This document shows positions 1 through 10,774 of a stretch of 64,000 nucleotides of DNA, piece by piece. Source of the stretch: Rachycentron canadum (taxonomy: Eukaryota; Chordata; Actinopteri; Carangiformes; Rachycentridae); NCBI GenBank assembly GCA_038496675.1, contig CM076653.1:17912051-17976050 (forward strand). The letters are read 5' to 3'. The notes beneath the pieces are model-generated. The model saw only the letters and a program-made list of their open reading frames with translations, did no database searches and was not told where the DNA came from. The translations under genes were made by a program, and so were the position numbers. How positions within the stretch are numbered: the stretch's first letter is position 1; every line of letters begins with the position of its first letter.

Positions 1-3000
1 CACCGTGAGCAGTTTGCAGGAGGAGGACGGCTGTGTAACGGGAGTCCAGTACAAAGATAAAGAAACTGGAGACATCAAGGTAAAAACAGGAAACATCCAG
101 AACTCCTGGTTTTCAGCTTCCTGATCCTCCCTCAGCTCAGAGTATGACGACTTTGTGAACCTGTGTCCTGCAGCAAATCCACGCTGCACTGACCGTGGTG
201 GCTGATGGATGTTTCTCCAAATTCAGAAAGAGCCTCGTCTCTGGGAAAGCCCACATCTCCTCTCACTTTGTTGGATGCCTCATGAAGGTAACGACAACTA
301 CAGCATCCAGCCTGACTGCTGTCACCACATAAATGACTTTATCCTGTCAAATATGAACAACATGTTTTGGTACAATTAGTCGTGAATATCATTTCGACTG
401 TTGGTCAGAGAAAACAAACAGTATGAAGTTTTGGGCTTTGGAAATTTTACACTATATTCTGACATTTCTGAAACAAAAAAAGGATAATTGATGATATAAG
501 AAAATAATTAGCAGATGAAAAATTAATTTCTTGACAAAAAAAAATCCAAAATCACTTTGAATTAATTTGGGGGAAAATGTGTGCAGACTTTACAAATGAA
601 CATTTACTGGTTTTAAATACAACAAAGCGTGAAAGACAAAGCTACAATGTGTCTGCAATCCAATAAGTCATGATGTCACATAACCAGAACCAGGACAACG
701 GTGGCTTAAGTTATCACTATGTTTCCTCCCAGGACTGCCCCCAGTTTAAAGCCAACCACGCAGAGCTGGTGCTGGCTAATCCAAGCCCGGTGCTCATCTA
801 TCAGATCTCCTCCTCACACACCAGAGTGCTGGTGGACATCAGGGGGGAGATGCCACGCAACCTCACAGAGTACATGGCTGAGAAGATACACCCACAGCTC
901 CCAGGTACAGGAAGGATGAGATCCAGCTTTCTGTTGAAAATGTCTCTGAGCTTTTATTCTATAATTATCTCTCAAGTTAAAATGTTCTTGGCTTTGAAAA
1001 AGACCCCCTGTAGAGTGATGAGGCTGTATTAAGGTTATTTAAAATCATCGTTGATGATTGGAATGATTTTGCTTTTCACAAAAATTAAACATTGATGCCA
1101 GAAGTAGGAATCGCTGACCCTGAATACATCCAGACTGCTGCCTGTGCTGGTATGTGTGCCGCTCAGGAAGCTGCAGTTGAAGGGTCTGACATTCATGGTG
1201 TTCTCTGCTATTCAGCTGAAATATCAAAGCCACATTATCAAAGCACCAGCTCCGGTAACCTTCGCAGAGGTCCAGCTGAAATGGCATCAGTGGAGTCGGT
1301 CACACTGATACATTGATAACTTGTACATTCAGACACCAAAAAAGCCTTTTTTCCCCTGTGCATGTGCCCAGCATGCACCTGTGGGTTTTTCATCCACGGA
1401 GCCAGCTAAGTGATTGACCACCTGTGCTCTCGCTTTCTCTCCTTCCTTCAGAGCATTTAAAGGAGCCTTTCATGGTGGCGCTGCAGAACGATCGGCTCAG
1501 ATCCATGCCTGCCAGCTTCCTCCCTCCCTCCCCTGTCAATAAGCCAGGTACTGAAGTGTTATTGACTGTGCTGCTGTTAAAGATGGCCAGAGGGACTCTA
1601 TTGAACTGGTCTCAGCATATGTATGGTATAATGCCTTGAAAGGAGTGCATTTCCTGGTTCCTGACTAATTTGCAATTTAAACTGAATTAATAGTATATAG
1701 AATTAGAAATACATGTTTTTAACTGATAGAACAATATTAACAATTAAGAAAATACATTTCAGAATTTCATTGGCTTTCTTGCTGTGAGTTAGATGAGAAG
1801 ATCAAGACAATTCTAGTGTCTGTATAGCAGCTGGTTAGCTTAGCTTGGCATGAAGAGTGGAAACATCTAGGTTGTTTTTTTTATTTCATACACAACAACT
1901 GGTGATGCAGTTTGGATGAAAGACAAACAGCGCTCTGTCGTTTGCAGGCGTGCTTCTCCTGGGCGATGCATACAACATGAGGCATCCTCTGACGGGAGGA
2001 GGCATGAGTGTTGCTCTCAACGACGTTGGCATCTGGAGGAGTCTGCTCAAGAACATCCCAGACCTGTACGACGACCAAGCCATGCTGCAGGTGAACACAG
2101 CAACAACCTGACCCCCAAGTCATTTTCTTGTCAGGGTTGATAGAAAACCTATGACATCATTTATTATAATTCAAACACTCTCCGTTGTATAAAATATAAC
2201 AGAATAAGAGAGCCTGTGTGCACAGCCTGCAGAGGATTGGCCTTTAATCTTTCTGCTCCTTGTGTATGGCAGCAAGTAGAAGCTATATTTGGAGTCTGTA
2301 CTGCATCACCTGTGCCTCGTCCTGTTATTCCCTGAGCTGTAGGTGAGAGACTGCAGACCACTGTGCAATATTAAACTCTGCTTTTTTCCCCTTCTTCTCA
2401 ATAGGCAAAGAAAAAATTCCACTGGGAACGCAAGTCATCACATTCCTTTGTGGTGAATGTGTTGGCCCAGGCCCTGTACGAGCTCTTTGCAGCCACTGAC
2501 AGTGAGTCCCTGCTGCTTCTGCATCGTGATCATTGTTATTTGTCTTGTGTAAATTTAAAAAAAGCCAAAATCTGAGGTCATGTCAGCTGATAATGGTTAT
2601 GGGATGTTTTGATTCTTACCATGTTCATGTGGTTGTTTTGTGTCGATTAGATTCTCTTCATGAACTGAGAAAAGCCTGTTTCCAGTATTTCAGGCTGGGT
2701 GGAGAGTGCATCGCTGGACCTATTGGGCTTCTCTCAGTGTAAGCATTAAACAACATCATCCATAATAATAGAATAGAAAAAACCCTCTAAGGAAGCAGGT
2801 TTGGACGTTTTGGGAAATGGCGCCAAGAGCAAGATGAGATGATCTGAACTAAATCTGAAATTAGTTCAGATTAAATTAATCTGAACTAAAACAAATGTGA
2901 TAAAGATGTGGTTTTATGGGAGTCATGTGCAGGACTCATTCTTGAGCTACCTGTTTCCCTGTTTCCCATCTTTGTGCTAAGCTAAGCTAAGTCACACAAA

Positions 3001-3322
3001 TGAGTCTTCTCACCTCCCTCAGCAAGAGAGCAAAGTGTATTTCCCAAAATGTCTAGCTATTAATTTATATACAAGATAATCTACAACGGACTGTGTTTTG
3101 ATGCTGAGGGGATGGTTTTGTTTTACCAGGTTGACACCTAAACCCATGACCCTTATTGGACACTTCTTTGCTGTGGCGCTGTACGCAATCTACTTCACCT
3201 TCAAGTCCGAGTCGTGGAGCACCAAACCTCGAGCTTTATTTAAGAGCGGAGCCATCCTGTACCGCGCCTGCACAGTCATGTTTCCGCTCATCTACTCTGA
3301 ACTCAAGTACCTAGTGTACTAA
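1..3322 (+). CDS. sqle: Squalene epoxidase (squalene monooxygenase), 3' part of gene
   Basis: Squalene epoxidase is the FAD- and NADPH-dependent ER enzyme that turns squalene into 2,3-oxidosqualene, a rate-limiting step of sterol synthesis. The eight coding exons here are 1-79 (cut at the left edge), 174-287, 733-904, 1452-1547, 1948-2090, 2405-2501, 2651-2738 and 3130-3322. All junctions are GT-AG and keep frame, giving 326 C-terminal residues; the mammalian enzyme has about 570, so the N-terminal membrane and regulatory region and the first FAD motif lie outside. Visible landmarks are the DG motif (VVADGCFSKFRKSL, exon 174-287), VLVDIRGEMPRNL (exon 733-904), the flavin-binding GD motif GDAYNMRHPLTGGGM (exon 1948-2090), and hydrophobic C-terminal segments around GHFFAVALYAIYF that should bind the membrane. 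The stop TAA is at 3320-3322. No frameshift or missing motif was seen. The family call is certain; the paralogue letter is not. Confidence 0.97.
425..545 (-). repeat. Fragment of hAT-like MITE in sqle intron
   Basis: In reverse orientation the stretch resembles the common percomorph element that opens with GGGCTGCAACTAATGATTAT (from memory). Other copies of the same family appear at 36508-36712, 39358-39505 and 40470-40560. Confidence 0.45.
1765..1880 (-). repeat. Dispersed repeat copy in sqle intron 4 (GCTAAGCTAAG family)
   Basis: It holds TTAGATGAGAAGATCAAGAC and GGTTAGCTTAGCTTGGCATG. The reverse complement aligns by eye with 2925-3062, which has TGCTAAGCTAAGCTAAG and CTTCTCACCTCCCTCAGCAA. 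It is therefore the inverted mate of the copy in intron 7. I recall the family as a frequent percomorph non-autonomous element. Confidence 0.65.
2785..3062 (+). repeat. Dispersed repeat copy in sqle intron 7 (GCTAAGCTAAG family)
   Basis: The copy runs from the TTTTGGGAAAT end (near 2808) to TTTCCCAAAATGTCTAGCTA (near 3060), so its ends are complementary. It contains GCTAAGCTAAGCTAAG and an inserted set of short inverted repeats at 2842-2889. Confidence 0.65.
2842..2889. repeat. Three alternating copies of an 11-mer, including a perfect 14-base hairpin
   Basis: ATCTGAACTAA at 2842-2852 is followed by its reverse complement at 2861-2871 and a direct copy at 2879-2889. The last two extend to perfect 14-base arms, 2861-2874 and 2876-2889, with a 1-base spacer. 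Confidence 0.9.
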
Positions 3323-4480
3323 AGAGCACTGTGCCTGGACCCAGAGACCAGTCCCACTGTAAGGTCTTAACAACTATGGCTTAGTTGGAAGCAAAAGAAA
3401 ACTTGCAAAAAGCTGGTATTTGCATTACTTCCTGTGTTTGCCTTCCTGCTGAAAAGGGCACCTTTGCCATCTTAAACAATGATTTTGCTACTGAGGATTT
3501 TCCACAACATGAACTCCTGAAGATGTCTTAATGTCCTACTTCATGCCTTGTACCAGTTTGGACATATCATGCAACAACGCCATATTGTGCAATTAGCACT
3601 GTTTGTGCTCACACACAGTCTGCCCTATATTCTAAAGGCTTTGCTTTTTACTGCATATGAGCTCACACCATGAGTTGACACTGAATATTCAAGACTGTGG
3701 ACTTATTCCTGCCAAACAGAATTATCATGTGGAACATCTGCGCTTTATAATTCTGCAACAGATCCACTTTTCTGCTGTGTATTTTCTTGTGAAGCTGATT
3801 TAGCCCGTATTTAATATGGGGATCTATCTCTAATAGTGATATATTTTTAATACAATAATGCCTAATTTGAAATCTGAAGCACTGATCATGGGATAGCTCA
3901 AAACAGCAAGTTTACGTTCTATTTCCAACAAAAATAGTACTTTCCAGTTTATTTCCAGCCTTATTTTGTTGAGCAACAGGTCAGCAAAACTATTTGTTCA
4001 AGTCAAAGACATTCTCACCTGTAAGGATTGTTTCCTGCCTTCCTAAGACTGTTGCTCTTTTTGTAACACAGTTTGGTTCCTACACTCAACCTGCTGACAG
4101 TGCAGCTAAATGTGACAAAACCATAATCCCAGAGCCCAAGAAGGATCCCTGCTCTGTGTTAGTGCTGCTGGATGTCAGCAGTGTTGCCCGGGGGGAAGTT
4201 TGGGCTTTACGGGGACCAGAGACAGACAGAACAATGCTCACATCAGGACGGTGTCATGGATGATGCTCAGGTGTTGTTTCTCCTGAGCTGACAGAGACAT
4301 GGAGCTCCTGAAGTGTAACTCGCCACAGCTGCACTGTTGTTTCCTGTGCCTGCGTTGGGCTTGATCAGCCATTAAATAAATCACTCATGACATGAAGCTC
4401 ATGCTTTAGTTTCTGTTTTGTTCAGCAGAATTCTCTGAATATAATTAGTTATATTTTGTGAATAAAAATCTATTAACATT
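3323..4480 (+). other. sqle: sqle 3' untranslated region (probable)
   Basis: This is AT-rich sequence directly after the sqle stop with no supported coding frame. Two AATAAA hexamers on the plus strand, at 4375-4380 and 4461-4466, are the likely polyadenylation signals; a T/G-rich stretch follows the first. The exact 3' end is an inference from these hexamers. Confidence 0.6.
4375..4380 (+). promoter_or_regulatory. Candidate polyadenylation signal of sqle
   Basis: This is an AATAAA hexamer about 1.05 kb past the sqle stop, followed within 25-50 bases by a T/G-rich stretch. A second hexamer at 4461-4466 is an alternative. Confidence 0.5.
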
Positions 4481-5690
4481 AATCGTGAGCATCAAATCAA
4501 CCTCTGGGACAGTGAAGGAAAATAAGACCAACACTAACAAATGTGAGCATTAGATGGCGCTCACTCACAGCTGAAGGCCCAGTTTATCATCCTGTCAACA
4601 TCAGTTCAGCTCAATGAACTGGATCAAGTCTCTTCTGTGCTTTTGGATTTATTGTCAGGAGAATTTGTAGTGGAGCATGAAGAATTGTTGAGATTCTCTG
4701 AATTTGAAATTTTCTGAATTAGTCTTATGCTGCAATTTTATATGTCTAGTTTGGTTTGAACAAGAGATTAATAGGAGTAGTGATGTTGAAGGCTTTTAAT
4801 AACCATAATACAGAGAACTAGTCAGTGGTCAGCAGGGCGCCCACATCTGAGACAAGATTTTAAGCTTTTAAAAGACAAACATGTGTATTGAATGCGATAC
4901 GTCCTCCAAGACGAATGTCAGTTTTCCTTGTCACACCAGCTTTTCACTTCAGATACCAACATAAATACTCATTAAGTAACAACAGCTAAGTATTAATTAC
5001 ATGAAGTGCTCACAGCTGAGAGAACAGGGTGTGAGCCATGCTGAGGTATGTTTATTATACATTAGGTGCATTTTGATAGCAGTTGCTAACATGGCCTAGA
5101 GCCACTAGCCTCAAGCGACAGGTTACAGAGGTCTGCTCAGCTCACATCTTTTTTTTTTTTTTGGAATTTCAAACTTGTAGTCAGCTGATGCCATCTCAAG
5201 TGACATCACTTGAGATGGCACCAGGTTTCGTGCTGCTCCCTCCAGAGCCACACAGCATTCAAGTCTCTTCCACATGTGCAGTAGTTGTCCTCAAGACCTA
5301 TACACATATTTGCATTCCTACCACATCCATCATAATCCACATCACATTTATTTTCAACTTCAAAATGTAAAGTTTGCATCTTGTAAATATTTCTTTAAAC
5401 TTAAAAAGATGTAACAAGTGTCTGTTACAGAATGAATCTAGGATTTTAATGAACCAGACTCCTGTCACCTCAACAGTTCAGTTACTATTTATCAAATTTA
5501 TTTAACACCAATTCTTGTTGCAGTTAGAAATGAACTCCAGGCCACAAGTATTTACAGTTAAGTCTGTCTACATTTGTTTTGACCTGAGTGAATTCAACAC
5601 GTCTGAGGATGAATAAAAAACTAAATAAATGAGTTAACAGAAAGAAGCATCACAAATTCAGCCATATCCCAGGTTACAACAATTAATTTA
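4481..5690. other. Intergenic spacer between convergent sqle and oxr1
   Basis: About 1.2 kb of AT-rich DNA lies between the probable 3' ends of the two genes. It holds a perfect short-loop inverted repeat at 5189-5220 and an 11-base T run near 5152. No gene was seen. Confidence 0.5.
5189..5220. repeat. Perfect inverted repeat, 15-base arms, 2-base spacer
   Basis: The left arm 5189-5203 (TGCCATCTCAAGTGA) is followed by CA and then by its exact reverse complement at 5206-5220. It could fold into a tight hairpin or cruciform. It lies in the intergenic spacer, outside any coding exon. Confidence 0.9.
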
Positions 5691-5692
5691 GC

Positions 5693-5698
5693 TTTATT
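5693..5698 (-). promoter_or_regulatory. Candidate polyadenylation signal of oxr1
   Basis: This is TTTATT on the plus strand, so AATAAA on the minus strand, about 1.9 kb past the oxr1 stop. Alternatives are at 6204-6209 and 5497-5502. Confidence 0.35.
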
Positions 5699-6211
5699 GT
5701 TATTTATACATCACTGATACATTGTATTCTGGTGAAATAATTGGAAGAAATATCCATATTATTCTTTGTGACTCTCCACAAGGACACAAATACTGGTGTG
5801 GAAGACCAGAAAGGGGGGGGAGAAAGCTCCTTGGGGGAGGGTTACATACTGTACACTTCCCTTCACCCGCAATCATCTGCCTGTCAGAGGTCAGTCTGTA
5901 TACCTACCTGTTCCCACTGAGACTCACCTGGCAGCCACATGAGGAGAGAAACCGAGCCCTTCTGCTGCATTTCACCACATTCAACCCCCCCTTCCTACCT
6001 CAGAGTAATCCTCCTTTTTAGACACAGAGCATTAGGGCATACCCTTATTGATATTGGTAGCAGCAAGCTTTCTACTAACAGTTAACATCTTAATGATCTA
6101 AACAAAAGAGTACTGTACAGCTACTGCTAAGAAGAGTCTAAGAACCTGGTTTTCACGCTTTTACATCAGATTAAAGTGCTAGAAGCAACCCACCAATCCA
6201 CACTTTATTTT

Positions 6212-6262
6212 ATATATATATATATATTTATATATCATTATGTATTTATATATATATATATT
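6212..6262. repeat. TA-rich microsatellite
   Basis: Interrupted TA dinucleotide runs are followed by a short GA run ending near 6275. The tract lies in the probable oxr1 3' UTR. Confidence 0.8.
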
Positions 6263-7590
6263 GAGAGAGAGAGAGGAACAAATCTATTTTGACATTAATT
6301 TACAGGGTAATATACATTATATTGTAACAGCTGAAATATCAGCACAAATAGATCACTGTCACACTTAACAGCAAAATATATATGATTATATAAATCCATA
6401 TATAATCATATATACCAATATATAATTGTCATATATGCATGTAAATCAGTTAACCACGTCTCAGGCTTTTCAAATGATACCCAGAAAAGCAATTGTGTAT
6501 CAAGACGTAAAAGCTTTACAAGTTTCTCTCTTGAAAGAGCAACAGGCGGTGGCAAAAGCGCCACGACCTGCAGATATTTGAGGTCACAGGACAGTTATTT
6601 GCATATTCCACAAATCTATTGCAACACGTTACTGTCTACAAACAGTACAGCCAGCATCCTGCGAGAGGAGCCGGTGTTAGCTGGACTCACACATACACCC
6701 ACTGAACAGAACATTACGACGATGGGTGATCTGATTATAGCTATGTGCTTTCAGATGGTGTGACAGTGAACAACAGGAGGACTACAATACACAATACTCT
6801 ATAAGTTTAGCCTCAGAAGACAACCCAAAACTGTACTGTACTTTAAAAAGACTAACTCCCCCCCACCTCTCTGAGTTAAGTGTCATCGTATCCTGCTGCT
6901 GATGTGTTTTGTATATTGGTGTTTTACCACAAATCACAACTTTACTTTGACAGTCCACCATCACCAAGAATAATGGAATGTGATCAGCTTTTGTCTCCTT
7001 TTCCCCCTCTAACTGGGTCTCTCTCCGTCAAGGCTGACAGCACAGTGAGTTACATCCTACTGATTTAACAAGTTCTAGGGGGTCTGGGATGGTGCTGGGA
7101 CTCCTTGAGGTTCTGTAAAGTTCAGATACACAATCTGTAGCAGTAGGGCAGTTCTCTCTTCTCGCAGCAGTCCCAAACCTCAGCCGCCATCATCTTCACC
7201 GCCTCTCAGGAAAGAGGAGCTCCGATGGTCCTTTGCTCTTCAAGGCCTGATGATCCCTTCCCTGCTTCCCTCTCCTCATCCCTCTGGTACAACCTCATCT
7301 CACAGTCTCTTCACCATCATTATCACTGCTTTACACACTCCCCCTGCTCTGCAAAGACGCTGCACAAGGCTGTAACAAGATACACACAAAGGTAATTTTT
7401 CACAAAGAAAAAAAGCTCCGTAATAACTGCAGTAGTAACGCACAACAAGCATCCGATAGCTGGCTTCCGGCCTGGGGAGCCTTGGTGATGTGCAGTTGGG
7501 TTTGGGACATTGCCATTGTTCTAAAGGAGGAGGACTCCTCACTTTGCCCTTTGCAGGACTTGTTTTTTTTCCCTGTGATGCACTGTTTTA

Positions 7591-7726
7591 TTATTCAAAA
7601 GCCCAGATCTCTATGTCCTGCACATAGAAATCCTCCTTTTTTGAGAGCATGGGGTTCCCAAATGTTTTGCAGGAGTGACTTCTGCCGTGGTAAAGGTCTC
7701 CATCCAGCCACAGGCCAAACTCACCA
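7591..7726 (-). CDS. oxr1: oxr1 last coding exon, end of TLDc
   Basis: After a TTCCAG acceptor this exon reads GEFGLWLDGDLYHGRSHSCK, then the C terminus ending IEIWAFE and TAA at 7591-7593. The end matches the invariant C terminus of TLDc proteins. Confidence 0.98.
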
Positions 7727-10700
7727 CTGGAAGAGAAGAGAACATGCAGTGTTAATCAGGTTGTCCAAGGATACCAAGGCGTGAGATTCGGGCTGTAATG
7801 GGGTCTACTCCAAAATGGATTATCTCCTTGTTAATAGCATTATCACATTTAGCCTAACAAGAAAGTTCATGCATGACTGCAGCGTCCAGCTGCTTTAGGA
7901 AAATCAGAACACTGCAGAGTGTTAAGTCTAAATACTTGGTGGTCCAAAGCATTGAAAGTTGGCATTGAACATCTGCTCAGATTTAAACAATAAGCTTGTT
8001 TATTTTTTCTGTCATCAGATTTCATCCTCTGATTTAAAACTGAATTAGATTTTTTTAAATCCTATTTTATTATAAGGCTGAAGAAAAACGTGAATAAATA
8101 AACAAATAAATAAAATTTTGGTATCAAAACCCAAAAGTACCAAAATTCACATGGAATCCTAACTAAAACATTTTAAAACAATACCCAGACCTCGGCTTTG
8201 TGCAAATAATTACAGCCAAATAAATAAAACATGCGTTGAGACCACACAACTGGATCTTTAAGAGCAGCTTGAGCTCACCTTCCTCCACCAAATGCTAAGG
8301 AGTCCGTGTCTCCCTTGATGAAGAACATGTTGTCACCTGTCCATTTGTACACCTGTTGCACACACAATAGGGCATAATTAGAAGATACTGCATGACGTAT
8401 TCATTGTTGACATAATCGAGTATTCTGTCAATTGTCTTCATTCAGATGGGGACACAATGCACCAATGTTTACCTCAATGGGAGGATCCTGATTTAACATC
8501 TGATAATTCACTTACAACTAACAAGACACCAGCCAGAGGAAGTATCTCATCAGAGCTGCTGCAGTCCTGTCAACATCTCTGATACATCAACTTATGAGTC
8601 AAAGCAGATGGATCAGTTCTGTCTTAGAGGTCTTCAGAGAGTAAGGAGGAGATTAAAGCCACGGTGTGTAGAATATTTCTTTGACTGTGGCATCTTTCAA
8701 ACTAGTCTTGTGGGATAAGTTGTTGTCAGTGGTACAATGAGACAATACCAGCAAGTCAATTTGCTGCTTTCAGCCCATTCATCTGCGTCCCTGGGCTGTG
8801 TTAAGCTCAATGTTAAAAACACAACAGAGCAGAATAAAGGACACAAGTTACAAAACAGTTAACAGCACCAAGTTGTCATCATGTGTATGGATGTACAGGT
8901 AGATATTTATTGGAACATGTGGAGAGCAGAGAGTTTCAGGGTCACACAAATCATCAGCAGCATGTGAGCATTTTATGTGTTGTATCATGCTACACTACAG
9001 TCTGCACAACGTATCAACATTTTGCCTGTCGGGGTTTCACAATATCTTTTCAGTTTCACAGTCAGATAAAGCTGGAAATGTGTATGTGTGTGTTCATAAG
9101 CTGCTGTGGCCCTAACTATTTTAAAGGAGTATTGATTGATTTTTTTAGGTCACTAGTAAAACAAGCTGTAAACAACACCGACATATTATCACCATATAAA
9201 GTTGATATGGTTATAGCTGCCTATTTAGCCATCCAGCAGAGAGTGGGCAAAATCAGCATCCATTTGAAGCCATGTTTCTGGCCATCAGACAGATTCAAGG
9301 CCCATATTCAATCTGCTTTTAGAGATGACTACCTGGATCTTTAGCTGCTAGCTGCTTTGTTTAGCTGCTAGTTGCTAATGTCTGTCTGCCTTTTGGTACT
9401 GGGCAGTTTATCAGGGTCTTTTTGCTGTTAACAGCTGCTGGAAACAAGGATGATGAGCACTGAGAATAAAACAAAATCATAAATGGGTTTATCACTACAG
9501 GCAACACCTTTCCCATTACACATAACCATTTGACCCCATGTTATTATGAAACACTAATCAGTGCAGCTTTAATGAAATATCAGCCGCTGGTTGTCCTCAA
9601 AGAATAATAAAAAAAAAACAAACCAGCTCACTTTAATGTCAAATTTAAAATGTAACAGGGAGAATGGGACACTGTCTTCATTTTGTGAACTCACCTCAAA
9701 CTCTGGATTGAAGGTGAAGAGGAAGGTCTCTCCTGTGCCATAAAAACCATCGCTCACTTTAAAGGGCTCAGAAGCCAACGCACCAAATACCTGAAAAAAA
9801 AAAACAAGCGCTGATTATTGTAGAGTCTAGACATATTTACTTTAATAGGAAACTTAGAAAATTATGAGACAATTTCAGTTGCACTTGTTTCTTTGACATA
9901 TTGTAGAACAGTACTACAGCGTTTTTCTGTTCGATGTGCAGCTTACCTGGCCATCGCTGTCTTTAATGACCATGAGCACTGGGGTGTCCTGGCCCTGCAT
10001 GGCTCTGTACAGCGTCTTAATGCTCATGCCATGCTTTGATGTGCCAAAGGCCAGCGTCCATGGGTACCCAATGGTCCGTGGTGGGAGATTCCTGGCAAGC
10101 TGTGGGGGGAAAATAATAATGAAAAAGGAAGGGTGGAGGATGAAAAAAGCAGGAGGAAATGAAAAACAGAAAGGCCACAGCCACCAATGCTCAATTACAT
10201 CTGCAGTGACCTTTTAACACCATCTGGCGTTTAAAGAAGAGTAACAGGGCTCCAAACACAGAGGAGCCTCAAGAGAAAGAGAGGTCCAGCACTCCCAGAG
10301 AGAGCCTGCTGCCCTGCTAGTGACAGACTGAGGGATTAACAGTGGCTGTGGTGCATGGGGAGATAAAGCCCATAAAGGCGCTGGAGGAGCTGTACAGTGT
10401 GTGTGTCATTTTAATGGACAGATAAAGAAGACACTGACTAAAACATGGTATTAAAGTGACAACTTTTTGCAGTATATAGCACCATTTTCTGCTGTATGAA
10501 ACAAAGGACTTTAAACGCTCTACTCGCTCTCCAATAATTCATCAGTCCCTTGTTTCTTTTCTTGTTGGTTCAGCAGATCTTCTAGTGGTGGAACTGAAGC
10601 AGTCGTGTAATCGGCAGGCTGGGCTCACCTCTGCTCCTCTGTGAGCCGGGCCTGAGCTCTAAACTCCGTCCTTAGAGTGATTAAAGGAAGCCGCATATTG

Positions 10701-10743
10701 GCAATCTATATTGGTCAATGTGCCAACTGGGACTCATTTGGAG

Positions 10744-10774
<31 letters not shown>

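Larger units (their letters stand above)
5693..7590 (-). other. oxr1: oxr1 3' untranslated region (probable)
   Basis: This is sequence after the oxr1 stop, read on the minus strand. Minus-strand AATAAA hexamers lie at 6204-6209, 5693-5698 and 5497-5502, so the UTR could be about 1.4, 1.9 or 2.1 kb. A TA-rich microsatellite at about 6212-6262 and further AT-rich tracts lie inside it. Short plus-strand frames here match nothing I recognise. The limits are inferred. Confidence 0.5.

Noticed and set aside
8883..9344. 153-residue plus-strand open frame
   Set aside because: It overlaps dispersed repeat copy A, has no recognisable domain and no exon-like context.
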